This document shows positions 1 through 8,334 of a DNA stretch of 64,000 nt, piece after piece. Each line of letters starts with the position of its first letter. The stretch's first letter is position 1. The stretch comes from Mesorhizobium sp. M00.F.Ca.ET.216.01.1.1 (GTDB lineage: Bacteria; Pseudomonadota; Alphaproteobacteria; Rhizobiales; Rhizobiaceae): the NCBI RefSeq assembly GCF_004010325.2, contig NZ_SADR02000021.1, forward strand, positions 1-64,000, given 5' to 3'. Under the pieces are notes generated by a model, which did no database searches, was not told the origin of the DNA, and saw nothing but the letters and a program-made list of their open reading frames with translations. The position numbers were made by a program, and so were the translations under genes.

Positions 1-1
1 C

Positions 2-238
2 ATCCGAAGCCACTGGGCCATCGAGAACTCGCTGCACTGGGTCCTCGACGTCACCTTCAACGAGGACAAATGCCGAAGCCGCACCGGACACGGCCCCGCC
101 AACATGGCCGTCGTCCGCCACTTCGCCTTGAACCTCGTGCGATCAATCGACGACAAGCGAAGCATCAAGCTGCGCCGAAAGCGCGCTGCAAGAAACAACA
201 AATACCTCGAACAGATCCTCCAACCTTCAATCCGTTAA
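2..238 (+). CDS. ISAs1-family transposase, C-terminal end (cut by window edge)
   Basis: An open frame enters from the left edge and stops at 236-238, giving 78 residues. It contains HWAIENSLHWVLDVTFNED followed by NMAVVRHFALNLVR, which is the conserved C-terminal block of ISAs1-family (DDE) transposases, including the last catalytic Glu in IEN. The Arg/Lys-rich tail is also typical. The rest of the element lies outside the window, so I cannot say whether it is intact. It lies about 135 bp upstream of minC, so the IS end borders the min promoter region. The family call is firm; activity is unknown. Confidence 0.8.
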   Translation: MRSHWAIENSLHWVLDVTFNEDKCRSRTGHGPANMAVVRHFALNLVRSIDDKRSIKLRRKRAARNNKYLEQILQPSIR

Positions 239-315
239 CCCGGATTCAAAGCCGTGTCGCCCCGCCCGCCTATGGCCCGGAGGGGCCTATCCGTCACCTA
301 TCAAATCCCCGTCCA

Positions 316-330
316 TTAACCTTTCGTTAA
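316..330 (+). promoter_or_regulatory. Full CtrA-type box TTAA-N7-TTAA upstream of minC
   Basis: TTAA at 316-319 and TTAA at 327-330 are separated by exactly seven bases, and the second half continues as TTAACC. This matches the CtrA consensus of alphaproteobacteria (TTAA-N7-TTAAC). It lies 44 bp before the minC GTG, where a master cell-cycle regulator could act on the operon. min genes are reported CtrA targets in Sinorhizobium, which supports the reading. Binding itself is inferred. Confidence 0.6.
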
Positions 331-374
331 CCATGCCTCTCTAGCGTTTACCTATCAGTAAGGAATCGCTGTCC

Positions 375-1097
375 GTGACCTTCGCCGCCCCCGTCGAGAC
401 CAAATCCATCCGTTTCCGAGCCCGCTCCTTCGTCGCCTTCACGCTGACGCCGGAGGCGCCGCTTTCGGAGTGGCTGGAAAGCCTCGACCGCTGGATCGGC
501 AACTCGCCGGGCTACTTTGCCGGCCGCCCCGTGGTGCTTGATTTGAACACGCTGAAGCCGGACGTCGGCGAGATCGAGGCGCTGGTCGCTGAGCTTGGCC
601 AGCGCGGCATTCGCATCTACGCCATTGAGCTCGACGGCGCGGCTCTTGGCGCCGACCTGCCGCCGGCGCTCATCGGCGCCAAGGAGGCCACCGCCGACGG
701 GCTGCTGATGCAGGCCGACCGCAAGGCTGGCGGCCAGGGCAGGGCGGAAGAAGCCAAACGGCAAGCGCCGGACACGCTGATGGTCAAGACGCCGATCCGC
801 TCGGGACAGTCGGTCTTCCATGCGCATGGCGATGTCATCGTGCTGGGCTCGGTTGCTTCCGGTTCGGAGATCGTCGCCGCCGGCTCTATCCACGTCTACG
901 GCACCCTGCGCGGCCGCGCCTCCGCTGGCGTGCTCGGCAACGCTTCGGCGCGCATCTTCTGCCGCAAGAACGAGGCCGAGCTGCTGTCGGTCGACGGCTG
1001 GTATTGCACCGCCGAGGAGATGGAGCCGTCGTCGCGCGGCAAGGCGATCCAGGCGTTCCTCGACAACGACACGCTGCGCATCGCGCCGCTCAGCTAA
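375..1097 (+). CDS. minC: Septum site-determining protein MinC
   Basis: The 240-residue product is the FtsZ-polymerisation inhibitor of the Min system, which keeps the division septum away from the poles together with MinD and MinE. The N-terminal half (about 1-110) is the FtsZ-interacting MinC_N domain. The C-terminal half (about 135-235) is the right-handed beta-helix MinC_C domain, with the Gly-rich turns VLGSVASGSEIVAAGSIHVYG and GRASAGV and the Cys-containing ARIFCRKNEAELLSVDG that contacts MinD. Translation starts at GTG 375; no stronger start is seen. It is first in minC-minD-minE, with minD 33 bp downstream, and a CtrA-type box lies just upstream. Length is normal for the family. Confidence 0.96.
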   Translation: MTFAAPVETKSIRFRARSFVAFTLTPEAPLSEWLESLDRWIGNSPGYFAGRPVVLDLNTLKPDVGEIEALVAELGQRGIRIYAIELDGAALGADLPPALIGAKEATADGLLMQADRKAGGQGRAEEAKRQAPDTLMVKTPIRSGQSVFHAHGDVIVLGSVASGSEIVAAGSIHVYGTLRGRASAGVLGNASARIFCRKNEAELLSVDGWYCTAEEMEPSSRGKAIQAFLDNDTLRIAPLS

Positions 1098-1130
1098 CAA
1101 GATCAACGAACAAAAAACGGAGGCACATTT

Positions 1131-1946
1131 ATGGGCAAGGTAGTGGTGGTCACCTCGGGCAAGGGGGGCGTCGGCAAGACGACCTCGACGGCTGCCCTTG
1201 GTGCAGCGGTCGCGAAGACCGGCAAGAAGGTGGCCCTCGTCGACTTCGATGTCGGCCTGCGCAATCTCGACCTGATCATGGGCGCCGAGCGGCGGGTGGT
1301 GTTCGACCTGGTCAATGTTATCCAGGGCACGGCCAAGCTGTCGCAGGCGCTGATCCGCGACAAGCGGGTCGAAACGCTGTTCCTGCTGCCGGCTTCGCAG
1401 ACGCGCGACAAGGATGCCCTGACCGAGGAAGGCGTGGCCGAGGTGATCGGCAAGCTGCGCTCGGTGTTCGACTACGTCTTCTGCGACAGCCCGGCCGGTA
1501 TCGAGCGCGGCGCCCAGCTTGCCATGCGCTTTGCCGACGAGGCTGTGATCGTCACCAACCCGGAAGTGAGCTCGGTGCGCGATTCCGATCGCATCATCGG
1601 CCTGCTCGACGCCAGGACCGTCAAGGCCGAGCAGGGCGAGCAGATCGCCAAGCATGTGCTGGTCACGCGCTACGATGCGGCGCGCGCGGCTCGCGGCGAG
1701 ATGCTGAGCATCGACGACGTTCTGGAAATCCTGTCCACGCCTCTGCTGGGGATCATTCCCGAAAGCCAGGACGTGCTCAGGGCATCCAACCTCGGCTCGC
1801 CGGTGACGCTCAGCGATCCCCTGAATTCCGCCGCGCGCGCCTATATCGACGCGGCCAGGAGACTTGAGGGCGAGGACCTGCCGGTCGTCGTGCCCTTCGA
1901 GCGCAAAGGCTTCCTCGACCGGCTGCTGGGAAGGAGGGCAGCATGA
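1131..1946 (+). CDS. minD: Septum site-determining ATPase MinD
   Basis: MinD (271 aa) is a ParA/Mrp-family ATPase that dimerises on the membrane with ATP and recruits MinC. The deviant Walker A motif SGKGGVGKTTST lies near the N-terminus (about residues 9-20), followed by ALVDFDVGLRNLDLIMG and the DSPAGIE segment. The C-terminal FLDRLLGRR is the amphipathic membrane-targeting helix. The ATG is preceded by a good ribosome site (ACGGAGGCAC). It overlaps minE by 4 bp (ATGA), indicating translational coupling. Length and motifs match the family throughout. Confidence 0.98.
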   Translation: MGKVVVVTSGKGGVGKTTSTAALGAAVAKTGKKVALVDFDVGLRNLDLIMGAERRVVFDLVNVIQGTAKLSQALIRDKRVETLFLLPASQTRDKDALTEEGVAEVIGKLRSVFDYVFCDSPAGIERGAQLAMRFADEAVIVTNPEVSSVRDSDRIIGLLDARTVKAEQGEQIAKHVLVTRYDAARAARGEMLSIDDVLEILSTPLLGIIPESQDVLRASNLGSPVTLSDPLNSAARAYIDAARRLEGEDLPVVVPFERKGFLDRLLGRRAA

Positions 1947-2215
1947 ACCTGTTAGACCTCTTCAAGCGGCGCGGCAGCGCGCCGGTGGCGCGCGAGCGGC
2001 TGCAGGTGCTGCTCGCCTATGAGCGCCGCAACCGCAGCCAGCCCGATCTCGTCTCGGTGCTGCGCGAGGAGATCATGGCGGTCATCGCCAAACACGTGCA
2101 GATCGACCAGGACTACCTGCAGGTCTCGATGGACCGCGGCGAGACGATGTCGACGCTGGAGATCGACATCCAGATCCCCAACAAGAGCGCAAGGCCGCTG
2201 GCGCTGTCGGCGTGA
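1943..2215 (+). CDS. minE: Cell division topological specificity factor MinE
   Basis: MinE (90 aa) stimulates the MinD ATPase and drives pole-to-pole oscillation. The N-terminal membrane-targeting helix MNLLDLFKRR and the anti-MinCD segment (ARERLQVLLAYERR) are followed by the topological-specificity domain EIMAVIAKHVQIDQDYLQVS. The gene overlaps minD by 4 bp and is the last of the operon. The mosaic repeat at 2323-2520 follows it and may affect 3' end formation. Confidence 0.97.
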   Translation: MNLLDLFKRRGSAPVARERLQVLLAYERRNRSQPDLVSVLREEIMAVIAKHVQIDQDYLQVSMDRGETMSTLEIDIQIPNKSARPLALSA

Positions 2216-2322
2216 CTTAGCAGGATCTGGGTTCCTTGCCCCGCTGCGCGGGGAGAGGTGGTCGCGAAGCCGCCTGAAAGGTGGCCCGTCTACCCTGCCG
2301 GGCGGGCTTGAAAAGCCGTGCG

Positions 2323-2520
2323 GTAGCGATCCTTCGCGCCCCCCTCTGCCCTGCCGGGCATCTCCCCACGAGGGGTCCCCACGTGGGGGGAGATTGCGCG
2401 CTCAGACACTTTCGCAAATCGCCAACGTTGAAGAAAAGGCGGGACCTTGAAACTGCCAATCTCCCCCCAAGTGGGGGAGACGTCCGGCAGGGCAGAGGGG
2501 GGCGCGAAGGATCGCAACAG
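2323..2520. repeat. RIME-like palindromic intergenic mosaic repeat
   Basis: The left arm (2323-2395) and right arm (2455-2520) are near-perfect inverted copies. Each contains GATCCTTCGCGCCCCCCTCT, then CTGCCCTGCCGG and a small palindrome of the type CTCCCCnnnnnGGGGAG, or the complement. About 60 bp separate the arms. This architecture is that of the rhizobial intergenic mosaic elements (RIME) seen in many copies in Rhizobium and Mesorhizobium genomes. It would form a long stem in RNA after minE. No gene is visible between minE and 2697, so the element explains most of this gap. Confidence 0.7.
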
Positions 2521-2699
2521 TTCGACTTTCATTCCCCGCCATTGCATTCCTCGACCGGCAAACAGCCGGAAGTTGCGTGAAAACCTACCGAACCCGGGGT
2601 TTCTGCCGTCAGGTCTTCCCCGACGGAAGCAGCGGACGAAAACGGCTATGTTAGCAATTCGTCAAAATGCCGACGGTGAGCGTAAGGGGTATTTCGGTG

Positions 2700-4127
2700 A
2701 TGAACTTCAAGAGCCTGATCAAGCGAGCCGAAGACGTGGACACAGCGTTCCAGGACCTCCAGACGGATCTGGCCGACGCGTTGGATGAGTGTCTCGGCGC
2801 CGAGGACCAGTCGGCGCCGGAGACCGGCACTGTCGCGTATGAGGATCCCGCGGCAAACGATGACAGCCAGCAGCCTGAGGACAGTGCGGACAGTCCCGAA
2901 ACCGCACGCAAGCTGACTTCCCACACGCAAACCCGGCTGGCTGCATTAAGTGCCGTCGATGGGCTCTTTCACGACGCCAAGGAATATCTGGAGGAGATCA
3001 ATGGAAAGCTGTCGGAGATCGCGACCTCGCACCATCTGACACGCGAATTCCTCAACATCCTGCACAGCGACATCCTTCGCACCAACGAACTGGAACTTGC
3101 AAATGCCAGCCTGACCACGGAGCAAAGAGCGCTGTCGGATCAGCTGCACGACGCGACCAGAAAGCACCGCGAGCGCGAAAGCGCTGTCGAGGCGTTGCAG
3201 CAGCGCGAGACAAGCCTGGTTCATGACAGGGAGGCCCTTCGCGAAGCGCTGGCTGCGGCCAGGCTGGAACTCGTCGAGGCTGCCAGTGCGAGCGCAAAGC
3301 GCGAAGCCGAGTTCGGCGACGTCGTCAAAGCGCTTTCGGCCAAAACCGTCGAGGCCAACAGACGCTCGCTCGAGAACGAGATGCTGCGGGAAAAGCATGT
3401 CAGCCTGTCGCTTGATCTCGACAAGGCGCAAAAACGGGAAGCCGAGGCGCGGCACAGGCTGGACGAGCTCTCGACCATCCATGCCAACGAAGCGGCGCGG
3501 CTTGCGGACCTGCTTGCTGCGCTTGGCAAGAGCGAGAAAGAGGAGATGCGGCTGCAGAAGTCGCTCGAGATCGCACAGGCGAAGCTGTCGGAAATGACCG
3601 AAGCGGCTCGCATCATGGAAAGTGACAGGGAAGCCGAGCTGGCTCGCAGTCACGCCGAGATGCGCGGTTTGCGCTCTGAAATTCAGGACCTTCAATCGCG
3701 GCTGGAGCTTGCCTCGAACCAGAATAGCGAAGCCGCCAGCGAGATCGCCAAGCTCAAGGTTCAATTGAGCGACGCCTTGGTAGAGAAGCAGATCGCGGAT
3801 GAAAGATTGTCTGCGCTCGTGAATGAGAACGAAAACGGCAGGATGAACCTTTCGACAGTGAGCGCGAATCTTTCGCAGCTTACGCTGCAGCAGGCATCCG
3901 AACAGATACAGCTCGATGTCCAGAGGCAGGAATGCGAGGACCTGCGGGCCGAAATCATCTTGCTCAATGCCCGGATCAAGGAACTGTTGCCCTATGAGCG
4001 GCTTCATAAGGTCACCAGCGCCAGACCGCGCGACAGTGGCGTGGTCGAGATCACCGGCCCGGTAGCGGAGGCGGCACGCGCCGCGAGCAGGCGGCGCGCC
4101 CGTCGGGGCCTGCGCGCGACGTCCTAA
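2700..4127 (+). CDS. Long coiled-coil protein of unknown function
   Basis: The 475-residue protein is almost wholly helical. After an acidic N-terminal stretch (about 35-75, rich in D/E/S/P) it has heptad-like coiled coil from about residue 90 to 430, rich in Glu, Ala, Leu, Lys and Arg with no Pro, and then a basic Arg-rich tail (SRRRARRG). There is no signal peptide or membrane segment. The layout resembles cytoskeletal or polarity scaffold coiled coils of alphaproteobacteria, but I do not recognise the family. I chose ATG 2700, or GTG 2697 just before it, because AAGGGG lies 7-10 bp upstream; an in-frame ATG at 2667 is also possible. It sits alone after the min operon. Confidence 0.75.
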   Translation: MNFKSLIKRAEDVDTAFQDLQTDLADALDECLGAEDQSAPETGTVAYEDPAANDDSQQPEDSADSPETARKLTSHTQTRLAALSAVDGLFHDAKEYLEEINGKLSEIATSHHLTREFLNILHSDILRTNELELANASLTTEQRALSDQLHDATRKHRERESAVEALQQRETSLVHDREALREALAAARLELVEAASASAKREAEFGDVVKALSAKTVEANRRSLENEMLREKHVSLSLDLDKAQKREAEARHRLDELSTIHANEAARLADLLAALGKSEKEEMRLQKSLEIAQAKLSEMTEAARIMESDREAELARSHAEMRGLRSEIQDLQSRLELASNQNSEAASEIAKLKVQLSDALVEKQIADERLSALVNENENGRMNLSTVSANLSQLTLQQASEQIQLDVQRQECEDLRAEIILLNARIKELLPYERLHKVTSARPRDSGVVEITGPVAEAARAASRRRARRGLRATS

Positions 4128-4186
4128 GCATTTTGCAGCCAAATGGAATCATTTGGCGCCAGCATAAATGCGGCAAAACAAATAGT

Positions 4187-4227
4187 TAGAGCGGTTTTCC
4201 GGTTCCAAGCGAACCGGAAACGCTCTA
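4187..4227. repeat. Short palindromic intergenic repeat (REP-like)
   Basis: TAGAGCG at 4187-4193 pairs with CGCTCTA at 4221-4227, and the inner bases TTTCCGGTT and AACCGGAAA also pair. The result is one near-perfect 41-bp hairpin. Hairpins of this form between genes are frequent in Mesorhizobium and relatives. It may serve as a transcription end for the coiled-coil gene. The rest of 4128-4423 shows no gene. Confidence 0.6.
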
Positions 4228-4423
4228 GTCGCGCCATCGCTTCGCTTTTTGTGTCTTCTTGACGGGAGCACACCGGCGTCCGCCGATGGCGCGCCTCGCT
4301 GACCTTCGACTGCTCGCCCTTGCCCCACCCGACACCTTGCCCGTGCCTCACGACAGACAGGCCTGCAGGCCTTATCTCCCGTCCATGCCGTAGGGCATCG
4401 CTCAACGCGGCGGGGAGACCGAA

Positions 4424-5305
4424 GTGACGTCGACACCCATTATCAAGCCTGTTTCCGAGGCGTTGCCCACTGCAGCACTGCTCGGCGCCATGGTGTCGAT
4501 CCAGATCGGCGCGACCTTCGCCAAGGGCCTGTTTCCGCTGGTCGGCACGCAAGGCACGACGGCGCTGCGGCTGGTCGTCGGCGCCCTGATACTGGCGGCG
4601 GTGCTGAGGCCGTGGCGGGTGCGGCCGTCAAAAGCCGTCTGGCCCTGGCTGATCGCCTATGGGGTGACGCTCGCCGCGTTGAACCTGTTGTTCTATGCGG
4701 CGCTCAGGACCATCCCGCTCGGCATCGCGGTGGCGCTCGAATTTACCGGTCCGCTTCTGGTGGCGACGCTGTCGTCCCGGCGCGGCAGCGACTTTGCCTG
4801 GGTTGCACTGGCCATCGCCGGCATCGTGCTGTTGTCGCCCTTCGTCCATGCGCGCCAGGCCCTCGACCCGGCCGGCGTGATGCTGGCGCTGGCGGCCGGC
4901 GGCTGCTGGGCGCTCTACATCGTCTTCGCGCAGAAGGCGGGCGCCGAGCTCGGCGGCCAGACCACGGCTTACGGCATGGCAATCGCGGCAGTGCTTGCGC
5001 TGCCGTTCGGGGTGGCGGAGGCGGGATCGGCGCTGGTCGCGCCGCCGATCCTGGCCGGCGCCGTCGTCGTCGGGCTGTTCTCCAGCGCCCTGCCGTTCTG
5101 GCTGGAGATGGTGGCGCTGACCAGGATGCCGGCCAGGCTCTACGGCACGCTGACCTGCCTGGAGCCGGCGCTGGGCGCGCTGGCCGGGTTCCTGTTCCTG
5201 CACGAGGTCCTGAGCGGCCTGCAATGCGCAGGCGTTGCCGCTGTCATTGCCGCCGCCTTCGGCGCGGCGGTGACGACGAAGCCGCCGGTGCCTTCGCCCG
5301 AATAG
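4424..5305 (+). CDS. rhtA: EamA-family exporter, RhtA-like (threonine/homoserine)
   Basis: An inner-membrane drug/metabolite-type transporter of 293 aa with ten predicted membrane helices in two EamA repeats (about 15-145 and 150-285). Features typical of the RhtA group are the FTGPLLVATLSSRRGSD segment after helix 4, GCWALYIVFAQKAG, and the LTCLEPALGALAGFLFLHE motif in the second half. RhtA-type proteins export threonine, homoserine and similar amino acids. The start is GTG 4424, with GGGGAG eight bases upstream. It stands alone, and no regulator lies next to it. The substrate is inferred from family resemblance only. Confidence 0.8.
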   Translation: MTSTPIIKPVSEALPTAALLGAMVSIQIGATFAKGLFPLVGTQGTTALRLVVGALILAAVLRPWRVRPSKAVWPWLIAYGVTLAALNLLFYAALRTIPLGIAVALEFTGPLLVATLSSRRGSDFAWVALAIAGIVLLSPFVHARQALDPAGVMLALAAGGCWALYIVFAQKAGAELGGQTTAYGMAIAAVLALPFGVAEAGSALVAPPILAGAVVVGLFSSALPFWLEMVALTRMPARLYGTLTCLEPALGALAGFLFLHEVLSGLQCAGVAAVIAAAFGAAVTTKPPVPSPE

Positions 5306-5430
5306 GCTTTGGTCGAGCACTTCGGATCACGCCAGTTGAGGCGGCGAACGGATACGTCTTGCATTCGTCATGACAACGGCGCTGATTTAAGAGCGAGTGG
5401 CGCCAGTCACTCGAATGGGTGGAGGCAGGC

Positions 5431-6594
5431 GTGGCGGTCGAAGATGTCGCGCGTCCGAACGCCGGCGATCGCTTTACGGCGGTAGCTGTCGCGGCAGTGC
5501 CGCTGCTGTTCGTCGTCAGTGGACTGGCAATTCGCTACGCTGCATTTGCTTCGGTTTCGACAGAACTAGGCTTCGCGGCTTATGCTCGTGCGCTCTGCAG
5601 GTGGGATTGCGCCTGGTATGTGGGCATTTCCGAACACGGCTACGAGCGTTTTCCCATTCCAAACCACAGCAACATCGGACGCTGGGGCTTCTTTCCATTC
5701 TATCCGATGCTGGTGACGGCGATCCGGGCTGTCTTCCCTTTTCCGACGATACTAGTCGCGACGATCACCTCGATTGCATGCAGCTACGCCGCCTGCTTGG
5801 TTGCATGGCCGCTGCTGGAGAAGAACGTGCGGGCCTATGTGCTATATTGCGCTTTTCTGCTTAGCGGCCCGTTCTCCTTCCATTTCACCACTTTTCTCAC
5901 CGAACCTCTTTTCGTGCTCCTGACTTCTTGCGTTTTTCTGGCGCTCAAACGCTCAACCTATCTCGCCGCGGGCGTTTCATCCGCGCTCCTGTCGGCAACG
6001 AGGCTCGTCGGGGTCCTCGTTGTATTTGCGACAGTCATTCAAATGTCCAGGGAGCACCGCGGGCAGGGCGGATCGATCATATCTTTCCCACGCTGGCTGC
6101 TTGGCCGACCGGATCTGCTCGTCGCGATCTTCATCTCGCCCGCCGGCTTGTTCGCTTACATCCTGTTCCTGTACCTCACCGTCGGCGACGGCTTTGCGTT
6201 CTTGCACGTCCAGCGCGCGTTTGGGCGGGTGGCGGGCAATCCGCTGGTCTTCCTATGGGACGGGCTCTCAGCCGTTCCGACGACCGGATGGCTGCCCACG
6301 GCGCCGCAATGGAGCGCGTTCGCCGCGCTGGCCGGACTGACGCTGTCGGCCGTTCTGGCAGCTCGCAGGCAATATGGCGCGGCACTCTTCTGCGCGGCCA
6401 GCATCATCCTGCCGCTGATCACCAACCTGGCCTCCATGGTCAGATACGTCATTGGGCTTGCACCTCTGATGATGCTGGTCGCCGTCCTGTTGTCGGCGTC
6501 GAAGCTGACTTGTCTCGCCGCTCTGGCTCTCTTCCTGGGCGCCTGTTATTTCATGACTGTGGCGTGGATCGGAGGCTACCTTGCCCTGGTCTGA
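5431..6594 (+). CDS. PIG-V-like membrane glycosyltransferase
   Basis: A polytopic membrane protein of 387 aa with about nine hydrophobic helices. The motif RWDCAWYVGISEHGYE near residue 60, followed by GFFPFYP, is the acidic loop signature of PIG-V-like GT-C mannosyltransferases, which use lipid-linked sugars. FLTEPLFVLL and SATRLVG further fit the group. I chose GTG 5431 because GGAGG ends five bases before it; GTG 5419 is the longer alternative. It overlaps the next gene by 14 bp, so the two are co-translated. The donor and acceptor are unknown. Its neighbours (gtrA/gtrB-like pair) suggest modification of a surface glycan or lipid. Confidence 0.72.
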   Translation: MAVEDVARPNAGDRFTAVAVAAVPLLFVVSGLAIRYAAFASVSTELGFAAYARALCRWDCAWYVGISEHGYERFPIPNHSNIGRWGFFPFYPMLVTAIRAVFPFPTILVATITSIACSYAACLVAWPLLEKNVRAYVLYCAFLLSGPFSFHFTTFLTEPLFVLLTSCVFLALKRSTYLAAGVSSALLSATRLVGVLVVFATVIQMSREHRGQGGSIISFPRWLLGRPDLLVAIFISPAGLFAYILFLYLTVGDGFAFLHVQRAFGRVAGNPLVFLWDGLSAVPTTGWLPTAPQWSAFAALAGLTLSAVLAARRQYGAALFCAASIILPLITNLASMVRYVIGLAPLMMLVAVLLSASKLTCLAALALFLGACYFMTVAWIGGYLALV

Positions 6595-7282
6595 CATTGC
6601 GGGCCCATATCGGCGTGCCGCCGCGCTAGGCGGCTACACGCTCGCGGCGGTTCTGGCCGGGTCCGAGATCATCATCCTTGCGCTTGCTCTCAATCCGAAC
6701 GTCAACGCCGACTATCGCGCCTATTACATCGATCGGACGACGACCTGCCTCAACCGCGACGCCACCGGCAGCTACACGCTTGGCCAGACGGTGTCGTTCC
6801 GGCCCGACGGCGCCAAACAGGCAGCCGGCATAAGGGTCTGCGGTTGGGCGGGGCCGGTAGCCGACGGCACCCATTCGCTGGGCGAGACCTCGCGGCTTCG
6901 CGTAGAGATACCGCCGCTCCGCAACGGCCTGACGGCAACGCTGCAAATGGCCGCCGTCATACGTCCACCGCAGATCACGCAGAGCGTGGTAATCTCGGTG
7001 AACGGCATTCGGGTGCATGAGGTGATGCTGTCTGGCAAGGAACCGAAGACGGTCTCGTTCGTCATTGCGCAGGCGGCTCTTGCCGAGGCGAAGACGCTCG
7101 AAATCGCCTTCGACTATCTCGACGGGATTCCGCCCAGTCCGGCCGCCAGCAACATCTACAAGCGCTCCATCAAGCTGTTGTCGTTCCGGCTGGATACCAT
7201 CGAGCGAGCTAGGCGGAGCGATCGCCTCGCTGATCGGGTCTCTGATCCGCAAAAACCCATCGGTCGAGCACGAGAAGATTGA
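6581..7282 (+). CDS. Membrane-anchored protein of unknown function, partner of PIG-V-like enzyme
   Basis: The product (233 aa) has one N-terminal hydrophobic helix (about 15-36), so it is probably anchored with its bulk in the periplasm. Two Cys (CLNRD and VCGWAG) could form a disulfide. The middle has alternating beta-like segments ending in EIAFDYLDGIPPSP, reminiscent of the beta-sandwich modules attached to some GT39/GT-C systems, but I do not recognise it firmly. It overlaps the upstream glycosyltransferase by 14 bp. Its last 74 bp overlap the 3' end of the convergent gtrA; the final 25 residues are Arg/Asp-rich and may be less constrained. Confidence 0.6.
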   Translation: MPWSDIAGPYRRAAALGGYTLAAVLAGSEIIILALALNPNVNADYRAYYIDRTTTCLNRDATGSYTLGQTVSFRPDGAKQAAGIRVCGWAGPVADGTHSLGETSRLRVEIPPLRNGLTATLQMAAVIRPPQITQSVVISVNGIRVHEVMLSGKEPKTVSFVIAQAALAEAKTLEIAFDYLDGIPPSPAASNIYKRSIKLLSFRLDTIERARRSDRLADRVSDPQKPIGRARED

Positions 7283-7649
7283 CCGCCGGGATAAGCAGGC
7301 ATGTAACGACAACGGCAATGATGGGCGGCAGGTCGAGTTTCCCCGTCAACAGCACCGGCGCCGTATAAGCCACCGCGAAGCCTGTCACCGTCAGCAGAAC
7401 AAAACGCGGCGCTTCCGAACGATGCGATCCGCTCGACATGAAGGTCACGGATTTGTGGGCGAGATACGAAAACAGCGCGGCTGCGGCGTAGGCCGCAAGC
7501 GAGGCCTGGACGGGTGAGAAGCCTATCCGGTCCCATTTGGCGAAAGCGATGGCCAAGGCAGCATACAGGATTGTCGCAGCGATGCCGACCAACCCGAAGC
7601 GCGCCAGAAGCTTCAGCCCGGCGCCGACGGTCGAGCGTTCCTCAGACAT
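7209..7649 (-). CDS. GtrA-family membrane protein (lipid-linked sugar flippase type)
   Basis: A small integral membrane protein (146 aa) with four helices (about 12-34, 44-64, 79-99, 107-127). The segment FGLVGIAATILYAALA followed by FSYLAHKSVTF is the GtrA signature. GtrA proteins are proposed to move bactoprenol-linked sugars across the inner membrane for a GtrB-type transferase, and a gtrB homologue lies just upstream in the same operon. I chose the ATG at 7649 (MSEERS) because the longer frame reads through the preceding gene. It overlaps the methyltransferase stop by 8 bp. Its 3' end overlaps the convergent gene at 6581-7282. Confidence 0.82.
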   Translation of the reverse strand: MSEERSTVGAGLKLLARFGLVGIAATILYAALAIAFAKWDRIGFSPVQASLAAYAAAALFSYLAHKSVTFMSSGSHRSEAPRFVLLTVTGFAVAYTAPVLLTGKLDLPPIIAVVVTCLLIPAVNLLVLDRWVFADQRPDQRGDRSA

Positions 7650-8334
7650 GCGCACTGCACGCATATTGGGCCCCGAGCGGTAGCGGCGCGAGCGCGCGTT
7701 CAATTTTTCTGGCGAAGGGCCTGGCCGACGGCAGCAGCAGGAAATGCTCGGATCGGATATCACTGAAGCCCGTCTCTTGAAAGAGGGACGCTGCCTTGGC
7801 GGCGTTGAGCAGGACCGCGTCCTGGTCGAACGGACACCGCAACACCGCAAGACGCGTCAGCGGATTATAGGGGTTATGCTCGATGATGCAGGCGACGCCG
7901 CCCGGCCGCACGACGCGCCGCATTTCCCGGAAGAAATCGAGCCAGGAGGCGGGCGGAACATGATGGACGACGCAACTGGCGAAAGCCAGATCGAACGCGC
8001 CGTCATCATAAGGCAGGCTCGGCGTGGTGCAGGCCCTGTAGGCGACGCTCGGATTGTCCTCGCCGGCCCGCAGGATCGATTCCTCCGAGACGTCGCAGCC
8101 ATTGAGGCTGTCGAAAGCGCCCTCGAGATAAGGGTGGAGCGAGCCGACGCCGCAGCCGACATCCAGCGCCCGCACACCCCCCCCGCCCTGCCGAAGCCTG
8201 CGCTCGACGACGAGACGCCGCAGCAGGTCGGCCTTGGCGATCAGGAAGAAGTCGTGCTTGAGCCGGGAAAACCGGATGGAGCCTTCGACCACTTCGCCAT
8301 AACTGGATCTATAGCCGTCGAAGAGTTCGGACAT
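7642..8334 (-). CDS. Class I SAM-dependent methyltransferase (type 11)
   Basis: A cytoplasmic enzyme of 230 aa. Motif I is ALDVGCGVGSLHPYL, motif II GCDVSEESI, then FDLAFASCVVHHVPP and the post-III block MRRVVRPGGVACIIEHNPYNPLT, all typical of Methyltransf_11 enzymes. The start at 8334 (MSELFDGY) is supported by GGAGG eight bases upstream. The middle position between gtrB and gtrA, with overlaps of 26 and 8 bp, argues for action on the same lipid-linked or glycan product. The true substrate is unknown. Confidence 0.82.
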   Translation of the reverse strand: MSELFDGYRSSYGEVVEGSIRFSRLKHDFFLIAKADLLRRLVVERRLRQGGGGVRALDVGCGVGSLHPYLEGAFDSLNGCDVSEESILRAGEDNPSVAYRACTTPSLPYDDGAFDLAFASCVVHHVPPASWLDFFREMRRVVRPGGVACIIEHNPYNPLTRLAVLRCPFDQDAVLLNAAKAASLFQETGFSDIRSEHFLLLPSARPFARKIERALAPLPLGAQYACSAHV

